A DNA stretch of 64,000 bases from Rhodocollybia butyracea (taxonomy: Eukaryota > Basidiomycota > Agaricomycetes > Agaricales > Omphalotaceae): NCBI GenBank assembly GCA_015501585.1, contig JADNRY010000029.1, positions 124,001 to 188,000 of the forward strand, given 5' to 3'. A model generated the notes under the pieces. It had not been told where the DNA came from and made no database searches. It saw nothing but the letters and a program-made list of their open reading frames with translations. Both the position numbers and the translations under genes were made by a program. Below are positions 10,118 to 20,459 of the stretch, one piece after another. Each line of letters begins with the position of its first letter. Within the stretch, counting starts at the first letter, position 1.

Positions 10118-11870
10118 CTATCCACCTTCCCAACCTCATGATTTCTCCAAGTGGGTACCATTTGATCTTAGTGATCCAGCACCAATCACTGTATATACTC
10201 CACTGAGCTCCCAGCCCAGAGCTGAACTCCGCAATCTCTCTGATTTTGGAGTGGAGTTTACCTCTTTGGAAAATCTTGCATCAGGATGGGATGGGTGGCC
10301 ATCGGGCCCTTTTGCACTAGATCTAACTTATGATCAGTACAAACACACCAAGGATCTCCAAGTACATTGGGCTACAAGAAACAACGGCGGTGATCGTAAA
10401 GGGAGTAGAAATTCTACTGATCCGTCCGGTGGGAAGATCAGTTCAAAAGCTTGTCTTGGTGTCATTCGCTGTGTAAATCCAGAATGCAGCATCATCACTC
10501 GCCCCCGCACAAAGTCTGAAGCAGTTCGACAGCATCAGTTAGTGGAAAGCTGCGAGTGCGGTTCCTCGCTCGAGCATATCACTTGTTCCTCCCGATCTTA
10601 CCTGGTCAGCTGGGGTCAGCTTGGCGATGATGAATCTACCGCCAGATATCGGTATGTCAACGGTAGTGCACATAATCACACTCGCATTCCACATGCTATC
10701 CACTTCAGTAAACAGGAGGATGAACAGTTTGATGCACTTGTTAATTCACATCCTACACTTGGTCCAGCAGCACTCATGATTGGACCAAAGACTCTGAGTG
10801 GTTATGGATTGGGAGCAGCAGATATTGGTGCAGCAGGTCGCAATCCAGCATATGTTGCTCATCGCCGCCGTCATGTCAAATCAAAGGTTCAAGGCGGTCA
10901 TTCATTCCTTGCGCAGTTCTCCAGATGGCAACAGCAGCACCCTGGTGTTGTGCGGACTGCAGTCACCAATGACAAGGTCTCAATTGTCTCTGTTCAAACT
11001 GAATGGATGCGGGACATGTTGGCACCAGATCTCTCCACTTCTCTTCCAGTACATGGACTTGTTTCTGATGGCGCACATGGATATTGGTCAGAATCATCAC
11101 TGGTTCTTGTCATCACTTCTGTCTTCTCTGAGGAACTTCAGTTCTGGGTTCCTGGCCTCTTCACATACTCTGATGGAACATCTGCGGAACATTACCATTA
11201 TCACTTCAAGGGTGTTTTTGAAAGCATTGCTGAAGCTGCTGCCAGCAAAAAGAAAAAGATTATTGATACCATGTTTGAAATGGTGGGTAAAAATTTTATT
11301 CAAAAAATGAATCACTGAATATCTCACTGGATACTATTCTTTAGGTTGTTGATTTTAGTGATCCACAACGAGCCGGATTTATACTTGCATATGTTGATTT
11401 TTGGCTACAGTGTGAGGATGATCTGCGCACAAGAGAGGAACTTGAAACCGCAGCTACTGCTCTGCTGCGTGGTTGCGAATATCACTACCTCAAATCAGTT
11501 GAACGAGTTAGCCGTTCAGCTGGAATCATTTCTCCAGAAACCCGCACTGATTTCATCAAATGTGCACGCGCACTTATGCACATTGAAGAGCCAGAAGAAT
11601 ATTCAGAAAAAGTCTCCTACATGCAGAATCACTGGAAAATCACACCCTGGCTCACATGGTGGACTCGCCCAGAGATCGCACAGATGATTTCTCTTCTCAG
11701 CGTGTTATGTCGGCGGAACGAGTTGCTCTTCTACCAAGTACTACTAATCCAGAGGAGTCTATGCATGCAAAGATCTATAAATTGGTTGGGCAGTTCCATG
11801 ACCTGATACCAGGGCTTGATGGCCTTCTTCAAGTTGAGAAGTATCACCACGGGATGTGGGACAATTCCGG
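10118..11870 (+). pseudogene. MULE transposase with GCM/WRKY-like zinc finger
   Basis: The frame before 10251 reads SQPHDFSKWVPFDLSDPAPI and runs without a stop into the main open stretch, which ends at about 11280. It contains a Cys-rich GCM/WRKY-like finger (CLGVIRCVNPEC...CECGSSLEHITC) and a MULE-type catalytic region (LPVHGLVSDGAHGYW, then FWVPGLFTYSDGTSAEHYHYHF). A GT..AG intron joins FEM to VVDFSDPQRAGF at about 11345. The C-terminal part (TTNPEESMHAKIYKLVGQFH) is in a different frame from WKITPWLTWWTRP, so a one-base shift lies near 11680-11690. A second shift is likely near 10115, where HGNFVPVPGLPYASQ switches frame. The true start lies further upstream. It would cut and move the element; this copy looks decayed. 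Confidence 0.6.
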
Positions 11871-11946
11871 AGTATGTTTTTTCCTTCATAACTTTTCTGA
11901 GAAATAATCATGCATGTTAACAGTTGGCAACATCAAGACCTTATAA

Positions 11947-12964
11947 CTACTGACATAAATGCTTTAACTCCTTATCGAGTTGTGATGCTAATCTGAAGCC
12001 ATACTGGCTCATACCTTTCCCCTCTTTCACAAATACAACCTCATTACGGGATACTGTATGAGTACTGTGAAGAATTGACTCTTGCACTGTTCCTGCATTT
12101 TCAACACATGCTATCAAAATCTTCTGCTCACCATGGAGCCATGTTGAACCAACCCTACGGGCAAATTGACCAGCCAGAGGGCCATCAATTACAGCTAAAA
12201 GCGCATGTCCTGTATTTGCAGGGGGTGAAATCGTTGGCCTCAAAACCATCCCAGGATCTAGATATTCCCGGTTCCTCCCCTGTTTTTGAATAGTAATAAT
12301 ACCTTCACTGACGCGTATCCATGTAGTACCTCCTCTTCTACCTTTCGGGTGACTGTGATGAATTGTGAGTTTCAACTCTTTGTTATTGAATGCAGGATTT
12401 AGGATCCAATGTGTTCGTTCTGCTTGCTGCACAGTGTGCACAGGCTAATACTTGAGAGTCAGCATAATTTTCCGCTTGGAATAAAAATCTGTATACTTCG
12501 TCATTGACTGGTTCCCACCACAGTTCCATACCATCACGACTTGCATTAGGAGATGGTGGGGGAGTTCTAGTAAAGGTTTGTACAGGCTGTGGCTGAGGAA
12601 TGTATGACCTGCTGAACGACCGTGGAATATAATCAGGTCGGAGCTGATAGAACATTTGTGAGGGTTGTAAAGGTGCAATTTCAATGAGGGTTCTCCAATT
12701 TCTGAGCAAAAACCAGTAAGTAGCGTATATAAAATTAGAAGTGTTCACAAACTGTGGTTCCCGGACATAATCATAGTCAACTCTGACCTGTGGGTTGACT
12801 CCTTGAGACGTCCATGCCATTATCTCTAATGTGAGATGCAAACCACTGACACTGGCCACCCAGCGGTTTACATCCCTCACTATTCCCCAATGTGACTTAT
12901 AATGGCCAGATATGACTTTGACTCGAGTGCCTAGCCATGGAGGCGGGCCAGAATACATTTGCAT
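11947..12964 (-). pseudogene. KOW-motif accessory protein of the MULE
   Basis: The minus strand begins with GTRVKVISGHYKSHWGIVRDV, a clear KOW motif of the Spt5/ribosomal-protein type. A Pro-rich linker follows, then a long basic C-terminal part (HWILNPAFNNKELKL to the stop at 11947). The two halves are in different frames and overlap at about 12383-12441, where the shared DNA encodes CAHCAASRTN or VQQAERTHW. No intron of workable size fits, so a one-base frameshift is likely. KOW proteins of this kind often accompany GCM-type transposases in agaric genomes; their role in transposition is unknown to me. The gene converges on the transposase. An upstream exon may exist. Confidence 0.5.
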
Positions 12965-13104
12965 AGAAGAGAATCGAGATGCTGGACTGAAGGAAAACCG
13001 AATAATTTTTCACGCCCGCTGGGTCGATTGTGCCCAGTAACCGCATCAAATAAATCTTAAATGAGACGTGTTGACCGGCTCCCGATGGCAAAAATTCGGT
13101 CCCC

Positions 13105-13659
13105 GATAAGTCGCTCACTGCACGCACCTGCACGCACCGAGTCACGCACCTGCACGCACATGCACGCACCTGCACGCACCTGACATTAGCGGCACGCACC
13201 CTTGCACGCACCTTGCACGCACCCCACAAACTGATGCGGGGTGCGTGCCGGTGGTGCGGGAGTGCGTGCACGGGTGCGTGCCTGGTGCGTGTCAGTGATG
13301 CGGGTGCGTGCCAGTGTACGAGATGCGTGTAATGAGATTGCTAATTTTCTATTCACAATCTATCCAAAACGTACTATTATGTAGAATTTGTGTAAAGTTA
13401 CAGCAACAGACTTCGTTGGGAGCTTGACAATGGCCGAAAACTGGTACAAATACAGCGCTATTGGCTAAGTTCATAGCCAAAAAATGACTTCATAATATAC
13501 ATATGTAACGATTGCCAGAAACTGATAGAAATTACAGCGGTAGTACTGACTTTATAATCAAAACTGACTTCGTAATATACATATGCACGCACCATGTGAC
13601 ACGCACCAGTAGGGACGTGCACGCACCGCACGCACCACGCACCGGCTGCACGGCAAAAT
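13105..13659. repeat. Right subterminal and terminal repeats of the MULE
   Basis: GCACGCACC-type units fill 13110-13215. They then appear in the opposite sense (GTGCGTGCC) to about 13330 and return at about 13580-13645 before the terminal arm. Between them a segment of about 65 bases ending 'ataatatacatatg' is repeated twice (about 13440-13504 and 13519-13584). The change of direction suggests internal rearrangement. Confidence 0.7.
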
Positions 13660-13850
13660 CACCTAGCCCACATCACTTTAGACCCATACATAGGAAGAGT
13701 TTGTAGACTGGAGTGTTGGTCGCGGTGATTGCAGAAGACCTACAGGCCTGTAGCCTCAGCTGTCTCTGGTAATGCACCTGGGCCATCTCCTAGATCAAGT
13801 TCTGCATAGCTCCCAGAGGGACGGGAGCTATATGGCTGGCGCGACTGTGA

Positions 13851-14172
13851 ACCAACAGACAGGTGCTTATTGACGGCTCCGGTCACTCTCTCCTGTTCCC
13901 ATAAAGGGTAGTTGGGTGCAGCCGTTGGAGCTGATGTCCATTTTGGCAACGCACATTACTCTGCAGCTAGAGTTCTCCCCTGCGAGTAGTTGTGCCGGCC
14001 TTTGTGCTGTTACCAACAGACAGGTGCTTATTGACGGCTCCGGTCACTCTCTCCTGTTCCCATAAAGGGTAGTTGGGTGCAGCCGTTGGAGCTGATGTCC
14101 ATTTTGGCAACGCACATTACTCTGCAGCTAGAGTTCTCCCCTGCGAGTAGTTGTGCCGGCCTTTGTGCTGTT
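13851..14172 (+). repeat. Perfect 161-bp tandem duplication
   Basis: The stretch starting 'accaacagacaggtgcttat' at 13851 is repeated immediately from 14012, with no difference seen over 161 bases. It lies in the upstream region of copy D and is absent as a duplicate from the other modules, so it arose after the array formed. Confidence 0.9.
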
Positions 14173-14357
14173 AAATGCACAAGGCACCGTTGCAACGGAT
14201 TCTCGAAGTATCAACAGATGTTAGTTATTCATAGTGCTTGTTTTTACAGCTTTAAAGTCATGCCAAGGATGTTGGAACTGTCAGTTATAAGGTGATTGCT
14301 TAGTCCCTCTGGTCCTCAAGTCGTCAGTAAATCACCGATACTCCTCCCAGATCTTCA

Positions 14358-15273
14358 ATGTCTCCAGCGAGCCTGGTCCTCGCTATCTTATCCCATGCTG
14401 TCTTGAGTATCCCAGCTTTTTCTCTCGCTATCCCGGGAGATCCCGTTTCAAACGTCTCATTCCCGGTGATCTGGGAGCGAAATTCGACTGATCCCACTGT
14501 CTTCTCTCTGGGCCAGCAGCTAGAAGACTCATCGACAGGCCAATTTTCGAGAGGCGAAATTTTTGCCAATATAAGTGGAACACAGGGACAATCTGTCGAT
14601 CCACAGGCCATCAATTTGACCGTGAACGCCTCTGGGTATGTATCGAAGTCTTTTCGAAAGGTAGATGTTAGTAAATGTCAATATACGCCTTCGGTTTACT
14701 TAGATCTTTCGTCATATACGGACTGGTGATAGGGTTTGGCTCGCCTTTTTGCATCAATGTTTGTGTATTATATTGACGTCTCCCTTCATCTAGAACCGCG
14801 ACAAGTACATTCTACATCAGTCCCACCTTTGCTGTCCTTAGTCCTGCCCAAGCAGCAAGCACAACCGTCAATTCGGCTGAAATGTAGGACCATGATATGT
14901 CCAGCGAAAATTTGTATCTGATAGTACTGGCAGATTCCTAGGGACATCGTTCCCATTGACCCTGACGTCTACAACCTCCGTACCAAGCTCCCCGGCCAGT
15001 GCCTCCACGAATACCGGCTCAACCCCTATTCCAGAGGCTTCCCCGGCGGCGGGCTCTGCTGGTTCGGCAACAAATGACGGGTGCGTATATTTTCTTTCTT
15101 TTTTTTTTTTTTTTTTTTTCAAAAGAGTATTATCCACACTGACGTGACTTGAAATCAGCCACAAGACAGGAGTGATTGCTGGAGGTGTTGTAGGAGGTGT
15201 TGTTGCGCTTAGCGTCCTAATATGTTGTTATCATGTTCATACGGATGGCATCCCTAAAGTTCCGACACATTAG
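14358..15273 (+). CDS. KNH-like Ser/Thr-rich single-pass membrane protein, copy D
   Basis: Exons 14358-14635, 14794-14883, 14934-15080 and 15159-15273 give an open frame of 209 residues. The signal peptide is slightly shorter than in A. The outer domain (FPVIWERNSTDPTVFSLGQQ) is followed by a stalk (SSPASASTNTGSTPIPEAS) and a Gly/Val-rich membrane helix (GVIAGGVVGGVVALSVLICC) with a tail of about 20 residues. Intron 3 holds a T-run of more than 20 bases. Intron 1 is uninterrupted and so serves as the empty-site reference for the insertion in copy C. The upstream region carries a 161-bp tandem duplication that may affect its expression. Confidence 0.7.
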
Positions 15274-15979
15274 ACGTTTGGGGTTAATGTATGCTAGAAT
15301 TCAGTTTCAGTCGTTGGATTTTGGATTTGGTTGAATTTCGCTTTTGGGTTGGCGTTGGCTTTTGGTTTTTGGTTTTCGGTTTTTGTATGTCAGATTTCAA
15401 GTTGTGTAGTCTCAAGTGCGGAACGGCTGCCATAGTGGACACGTCTTCACTTTGTTAGCTCACTGAGTCTGTTGCTTTGAATCCTTGCGCAGGTGTTGTC
15501 AGCGACTCTCTAAGTCTTTATCCCCAGAACAGCCCGTACAGGCTGCACGACACGGTTCTCCGAATTCTCTGTAGTTATAGATCCATGTGGGTGGTCGGAA
15601 GAAGTGTCCTCATCGGTGAGCCATGGTCCGAGTACCTGCGTCGTTCATCTGGGTTCTGCTCGCGCTCGCAGCAAGATTTTCGGCTTCATCGACATCATAC
15701 GAGGCTTCTATTTTACAACTTTTTGAATAAAGATCGTCGGTTCTTCCCCTCAAAAACTTCTTTGAGACTGGCAGACTGAGACTACACCAGAACCACCCTT
15801 TGCGGGCCCTGCGCGATGATATACCTAGGACAATCAAGTCAAGTTCTTAACCAGTCCAACGTGTATTTAGTAGAAGCCTTACCAAGCATGTAAAACGCCT
15901 GGGATCCATCCCAAAAGATCCAGACAGATGTTGATAAAGAGATCTGTGGGGGAGTAGTGGTAAGTTCCCACACAACGAG
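15274..15979. other. Intergenic, duplicated downstream block of module D
   Basis: No gene. Contains the counterpart of 2640-2870 (about 15560-15780) and a 'ttggattttggatttggttg' pyrimidine/purine-skewed stretch shared with 5230-5300 and 8980-9070. Confidence 0.5.
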
Positions 15980-16310
15980 GTACAATGATTGGCCTAACCG
16001 CAACCGCAGCCTCGTTCTTTAATGGGGTTTAGAAAAAATGTTTTGGAAAGGCTCCTATTCTAAAGCTCACTGATGAATACGGCAACTGGGGGTAAAAAGC
16101 TGTAGCAGGTAGGCTAGGTCGGTGTCTGGACTCGGAGAGCGATATCGATAAAGACTTACAGAGCCAAAACGTAGAGGCAAATATTTGAACTTGAGATGGG
16201 CATCGTAGTGGTTGTGCGTTGACCCAGCAAAGCTCGTAAACGACAACGTCATTTCAGACGCGACTACTGTTTCGGATGTGATTGCCAAAAAAGGCAATAG
16301 GCCGACATTT
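15980..16310 (-). other. Repeated minus-strand spliced ORF fragment, module D
   Basis: Third copy of the minus-strand fragment (HYDAHLKFKYLPLRFGS, then a GTAAGT donor). A possible small exon (ttgccgtattcatca) and a second intron precede an exon starting 'aacgaggctgcggttgcgg'. The same order is seen at 2880-3215 and 5385-5640. Not recognised. Confidence 0.35.
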
Positions 16311-16719
16311 ACGGGCGTCTGTCTGGACTCTCTTCGGCCTTCTCCTCGGTACGCTCCAGTACAAGAGCTCAAGTGTACGCCTATTTCTCTTGCATCTCTG
16401 CGTTCCTTCTGTGAGTTTTTCTGTGCCTAAGCACTATAATATAATTGGACGACCGCTATTCGATACGTTGAATTGCGAGATTTTGACAAAGTCAGTGGTA
16501 GCCCAATTGCTTGTGCTTCATCCATATCGAACCTCGACAGCTTTCTCTCTTGAACTATCTCTTCAGCGACCTGCGATTGTCCAGTCAGGCTTGCTATCCG
16601 TGCCGACTTGCTGACCCGTGGCTCGCAGACCGACTCCATTGGTTGGTAGACGTTGGGTGTGATACATTCAGTGTTTGCGTATACGTTCAGTGAGGAAACC
16701 TGGCTCATGTAGATGTGAA

Positions 16720-17480
16720 ATGCGTTTTTGAGGATGTGTCGTGCGTATGCGTATGTGGATTCAGACTCGCCCGAGGGCACGACAGTCTACAGATATGAGA
16801 AGGTGATCAACAGATGCCTTTGTAGCGCGCGCGCGTTTTTTGCTCCGGCCCGGGACTCGATCACACCACTTGAACTCGTCACTCACACTTTTGCTGGGTC
16901 GATTTCGGGTTCAAGTACTTTCAACGTTGCGATTAACGCTGAACATCTAACACCGGAGTAAGCTACTTGGCGCACTAAAACTGAAGCCGTAAACGCTTCT
17001 AATCCTTAGCAGCCTCGTGTCAAGCTTTTCTCTCTTTCTTTCTCTTTACCCACCGCTCCCCGTGTCTGGATCTAAGCAACTGGCCAACTTGAACATCCAT
17101 CGCTCACATAGGTCAATACTCAACTCGGGGGCACGCTCCGGGACATCCATGAAGTTAGCCGCCGTCTACACTGTGGTTCTCGTTTCCCTGTATCTGCATC
17201 ATCCTTCACTGACATGCAAAACCTCATCGGGATCGTACTACGCATCATGCCGTAGGCCGCATCTCAGACGATACCGAGTGGTGATTACTTGCTGCGATTA
17301 GCTGTGAGTCGGTCTATGTTGACTCTAGCTCACGTCAAAGTCAAGTATGTAGTCATCAGTTATTCGTACTGGTAAGAGTACTACTATTCTGCTTCAAGTA
17401 TATCTCCTTTATAATCACTGACAATATCTATTCAGGATTCTACCTTGCACTCACTGTGCGATGTATACGTATGCGCATGC
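16720..17480 (+). pseudogene. Remnant of the helical-bundle/DUF7137 module
   Basis: 16720-17150 matches the upstream and first coding part of the genes at 20460 and 29935 (blocks 'gaactcgtc', 'tttcgggttcaagta', 'gggacatcca'). At about 17150 it jumps to sequence like 28080-28300, which lies near the DUF7137-like gene. Everything between, including the helical-bundle coding region, is gone. This is a deleted third copy of the module; no working gene remains. Confidence 0.6.
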
Positions 17481-17906
17481 ACTATGTGGTTTAGATATCT
17501 GAAAAGCTCATCCACATACTCGGGATATCTGCAAAGACCGTCTGGAAACTCGTACAAATAATTGACAGTACCTAGTTACGCTTCCTATAGATTCTTCATG
17601 ACGCGTGACGATTCCGCTTCTCAAACACGACACCAGAAGCCTTTTCATCAGCCCAGCAAAGGGATCGGGGAAATTCACAGTGACTCGGCCTTGGACGGTG
17701 AACACACTGTACCAAGTTTCGGGAGACCATGGAATCGATCATGAATTATGCACATGGACTATAGCATGTCCTTGTAAGAAAATGTAGATTACGACGTTAG
17801 CTAGCATGGGAAATTTCGAGAATAGGCGCTAAATCAAGCCGTCAATCTCTTCTCCGCCATCTCCAGTATCAGTTTGCTTAAACTTGTTACCTTGGTCGCT
17901 GCGCCC

Positions 17907-19850
17907 ATGTCATTCTTCCCCGATGCTAAACACTTTACTATCAGTGGTGGATCATTTACTAATATTAACCATTATAACGTTCAGGTCGATCCCCAAGACA
18001 ACTTAAATGAACTGGAGCGCTCTAGTGAGTATAATCAGCGGTTCCCTGGAATACCCTAGCTACAACGCATTGTCATAGTTTCCGAAGGCCTCAAAACTCT
18101 TTCTCAAACGGCTGTGTCTAGTGCTTCTCATGACGCCGAGCAGCGTTTCCCTCATCCCAAATGTCACCCCGGCACACGGGCTCACGTTCTTAACACTCTC
18201 GGGGGCTGGATCAGAAACAAATCCAAACCGACCTCCGTATACTGGCTTTACGGAGCAGCTGGTACTGGCAAGTCGGCCATAGCGCAAACAATTTCGGAGT
18301 CTTTGTCAACTTCTAGTGGTCTTGCGGCGAGCTTTTTCTTTTCTCGCACTGATCCCTCCGGCCTCCGAAGTACGCTTTCCCACTTCTTCATCACTCTTGC
18401 CTATCAGTTGGCCATATCTCCCTCATCCAGCCCAATCCTGAACAAACCAATCACCCGTGTTGTTTATAGCAGACCAGACATTATGCAAGCTTCGCTAGAA
18501 ACACAATTTCAGGAGCTAATAGTCCGGCCATGCAGCCAGTTGTCACCTGAACAACTGAACATCCTTCCTCGACTCATTGTCATTGATGGCTGGATGAATG
18601 CGTGGATATTGCGTCTCAAGAACGCTTACTTTCTATCATTTGTCAAGCTAAAAGTGCTGAGGTTCAACCTCCTCTGCCATTCGAGTTCTTGATATGCAGC
18701 CGGCCTGAACCTCGCATTCGGAATGCTTTCAGGCATAAACAATTCCACATCATATTAGACTGCACTGAGATTAGTGACTCTTTCCAGTCTGGAGTGGATA
18801 TTGCAGAGTATCTTAAACATGAATTCAACATGATTCGACAAAGTCATGGATCAACAATGGCCCATGTAGCACAAGATTGGCCTGGTAACCACATCATCCA
18901 GCAGCTTGTACAAAGAGCCTGTGGACAGTTTATCTATGCATCCACTATTCTTAAATATGTGGGAGACTATTGTGCATTACCCACTGAACAGTTGACAATC
19001 ATTCTGAATGTCGCGGTCCCAGAACACTTTGGTTCACCATATCCTGATCTTGACCTGCTGTATATGCTTATTCTGCAGTCCGCCATAGCTGAGCAGAATT
19101 ACCATCTTACCAAGTCCATTCTTTCTTATATTGTGTTGGATGCCAAAGTCAGTTATAATGTCTTCCCCTACACAGGCTCCCACACCTTGCCCAGCCCAGC
19201 CTCCAAAACTATTCAATGTTGGAAAAACCCAAAATCTCCTGCATCACTTGAGATTTTATTTTCTCTTGACAAGGGAAAGGTTGGAGCATTGCTTTTTGGA
19301 TTACATTCAGTGTTGGATATTTCATATGATGATGACAGAGAAGTCAGAATGCTTCATGCTTCCTTTGGAGATTTCCTAGCCGATCCAAAACGGTCAGGAA
19401 GGTATTTCATAGATGTAAGTTCTGGGACAATAGCTGAACACAAGGCATTCCACATTGTGAGGTGCCTCTCCATTACTGTTGCATACATCCTATCTGGCCA
19501 TTTGTGAGTTGTATAATTGCTTGCCACGATTACAAGCTCAAACTTCATCTTTTAGCTTGTATTTGACTCTGACCAAGTTTCTCTGGCATAATGCAGTGAA
19601 GCAAACAGATTGGTATGGACACTGTATGAAAAAAGTCAAGCTGCCCAGCAAAAGGCTTCTTGATGCATTGGAGCAAATTGATGTCCAAGGGCTTGTAAGT
19701 TATACCTGGAAGTTGAATCCAATTGAAAACAAGGCCAATGCATTAGCTTTGGCTACACGTTTATTTTGGCTTAGGGGAAGATGGAGAACGAGACTAATGA
19801 CGGCCAAAATATTCAGGCCAAGGAAAACTAAAATCGCCTTGGGCTCTTGA
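17907..19850 (+). pseudogene. NACHT NTPase, frameshifted at Walker B
   Basis: Exon 1 (17907-18024) encodes MSFFPDAKHFTISGGSFTNI, a start typical of agaric NACHT proteins. Exon 2 starts at 18079 and has Walker A (GAAGTGKSAI, about 18252-18281) and sensor-like stretches. At 18585-18591 the expected IDGLDEC Walker B reads IDGWMNAW, because one base appears missing after 'gatggc'. In the next frame the sequence continues perfectly (VDIASQERLLSII, FEFLICSRPEPRIRNAF) to 19503, then through an intron to 19556-19850. No WD40, ankyrin or TPR repeats follow, so even a repaired gene would lack a usual sensor domain. NACHT STAND proteins act as self/non-self or death switches in fungi. One base decides between pseudogene and sequence error. 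Confidence 0.7.
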
Positions 19851-20459
19851 CCGCACTATTTGCATTTAATTTTTCAAGTCGGTACTTGCTGTATATTCTA
19901 GTAGAATGGTGTAGAAGTCAATTACTTAAACTAGAATGTAATGTGAATTAGAGAGCTGGACAAATAAGGGTGAGCTCACCTCAGTGGGATAAGAAACCCG
20001 ACTGAGGGAGCTCAAATGTAATTCAAATGTAGTTCAAACTTCAGATACAAAAGCTCACGCATATTGCCCTTCTCACTCGTTCCACGCTGAAGTTTTCCCA
20101 GCTGCGATTATCGGCTACATGGACTCAACATATGTATAGCCAGGCTATGTTGAAAATACACGCTGGATTGATAGAAGTGTCTGTTCAACAGGCGCCTTTA
20201 TACCGCGCATTTTTCCTTGTTGTTGCTGGACTCGATTACACCACTTGAATCTACTCGAACTCGTCGCAAACCTGATATGCATTGGCCAATCTCGGGTTCA
20301 AGTACATCTTCAACATTGCGATTACTTAACGCTCGACGTCCAACACTGGAAGCTGTAAAGACGTGTAAACGCGTCTAATCCCTAGCAGCCTCGTGGTCAA
20401 CAGCTTTTGTCTGTTTGTTTCTCTCTAAGTTGTCCTCCCACCGCTCCCCATCTCGTACC

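Larger units (their letters stand above)
9189..13659. mobile_element. MULE-type DNA transposon with GCM transposase and KOW gene
   Basis: The ends match as an inverted repeat: 9189-9220 and the reverse complement of 13628-13659 agree over 32 bases with one mismatch (start ATTTTGCCGTGCA). Inside both ends lie clusters of GTGCGTGC / GCACGCAC. Between them are a plus-strand transposase with a GCM/WRKY-like zinc finger and MULE-type DDE region, and a converging minus-strand gene with a KOW motif. That pairing and the length fit an autonomous MULE-like element. No clear 8-9 bp target duplication is visible. Both genes carry apparent frameshifts, so this copy is probably inactive. Confidence 0.75.

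Noticed and set aside
15090..15121. Poly-T run as a retroposed poly-A tail
   Set aside because: It lies within intron 3 of copy D and the matching introns of A-C are also T-rich; no retroposed sequence or target duplication borders it.
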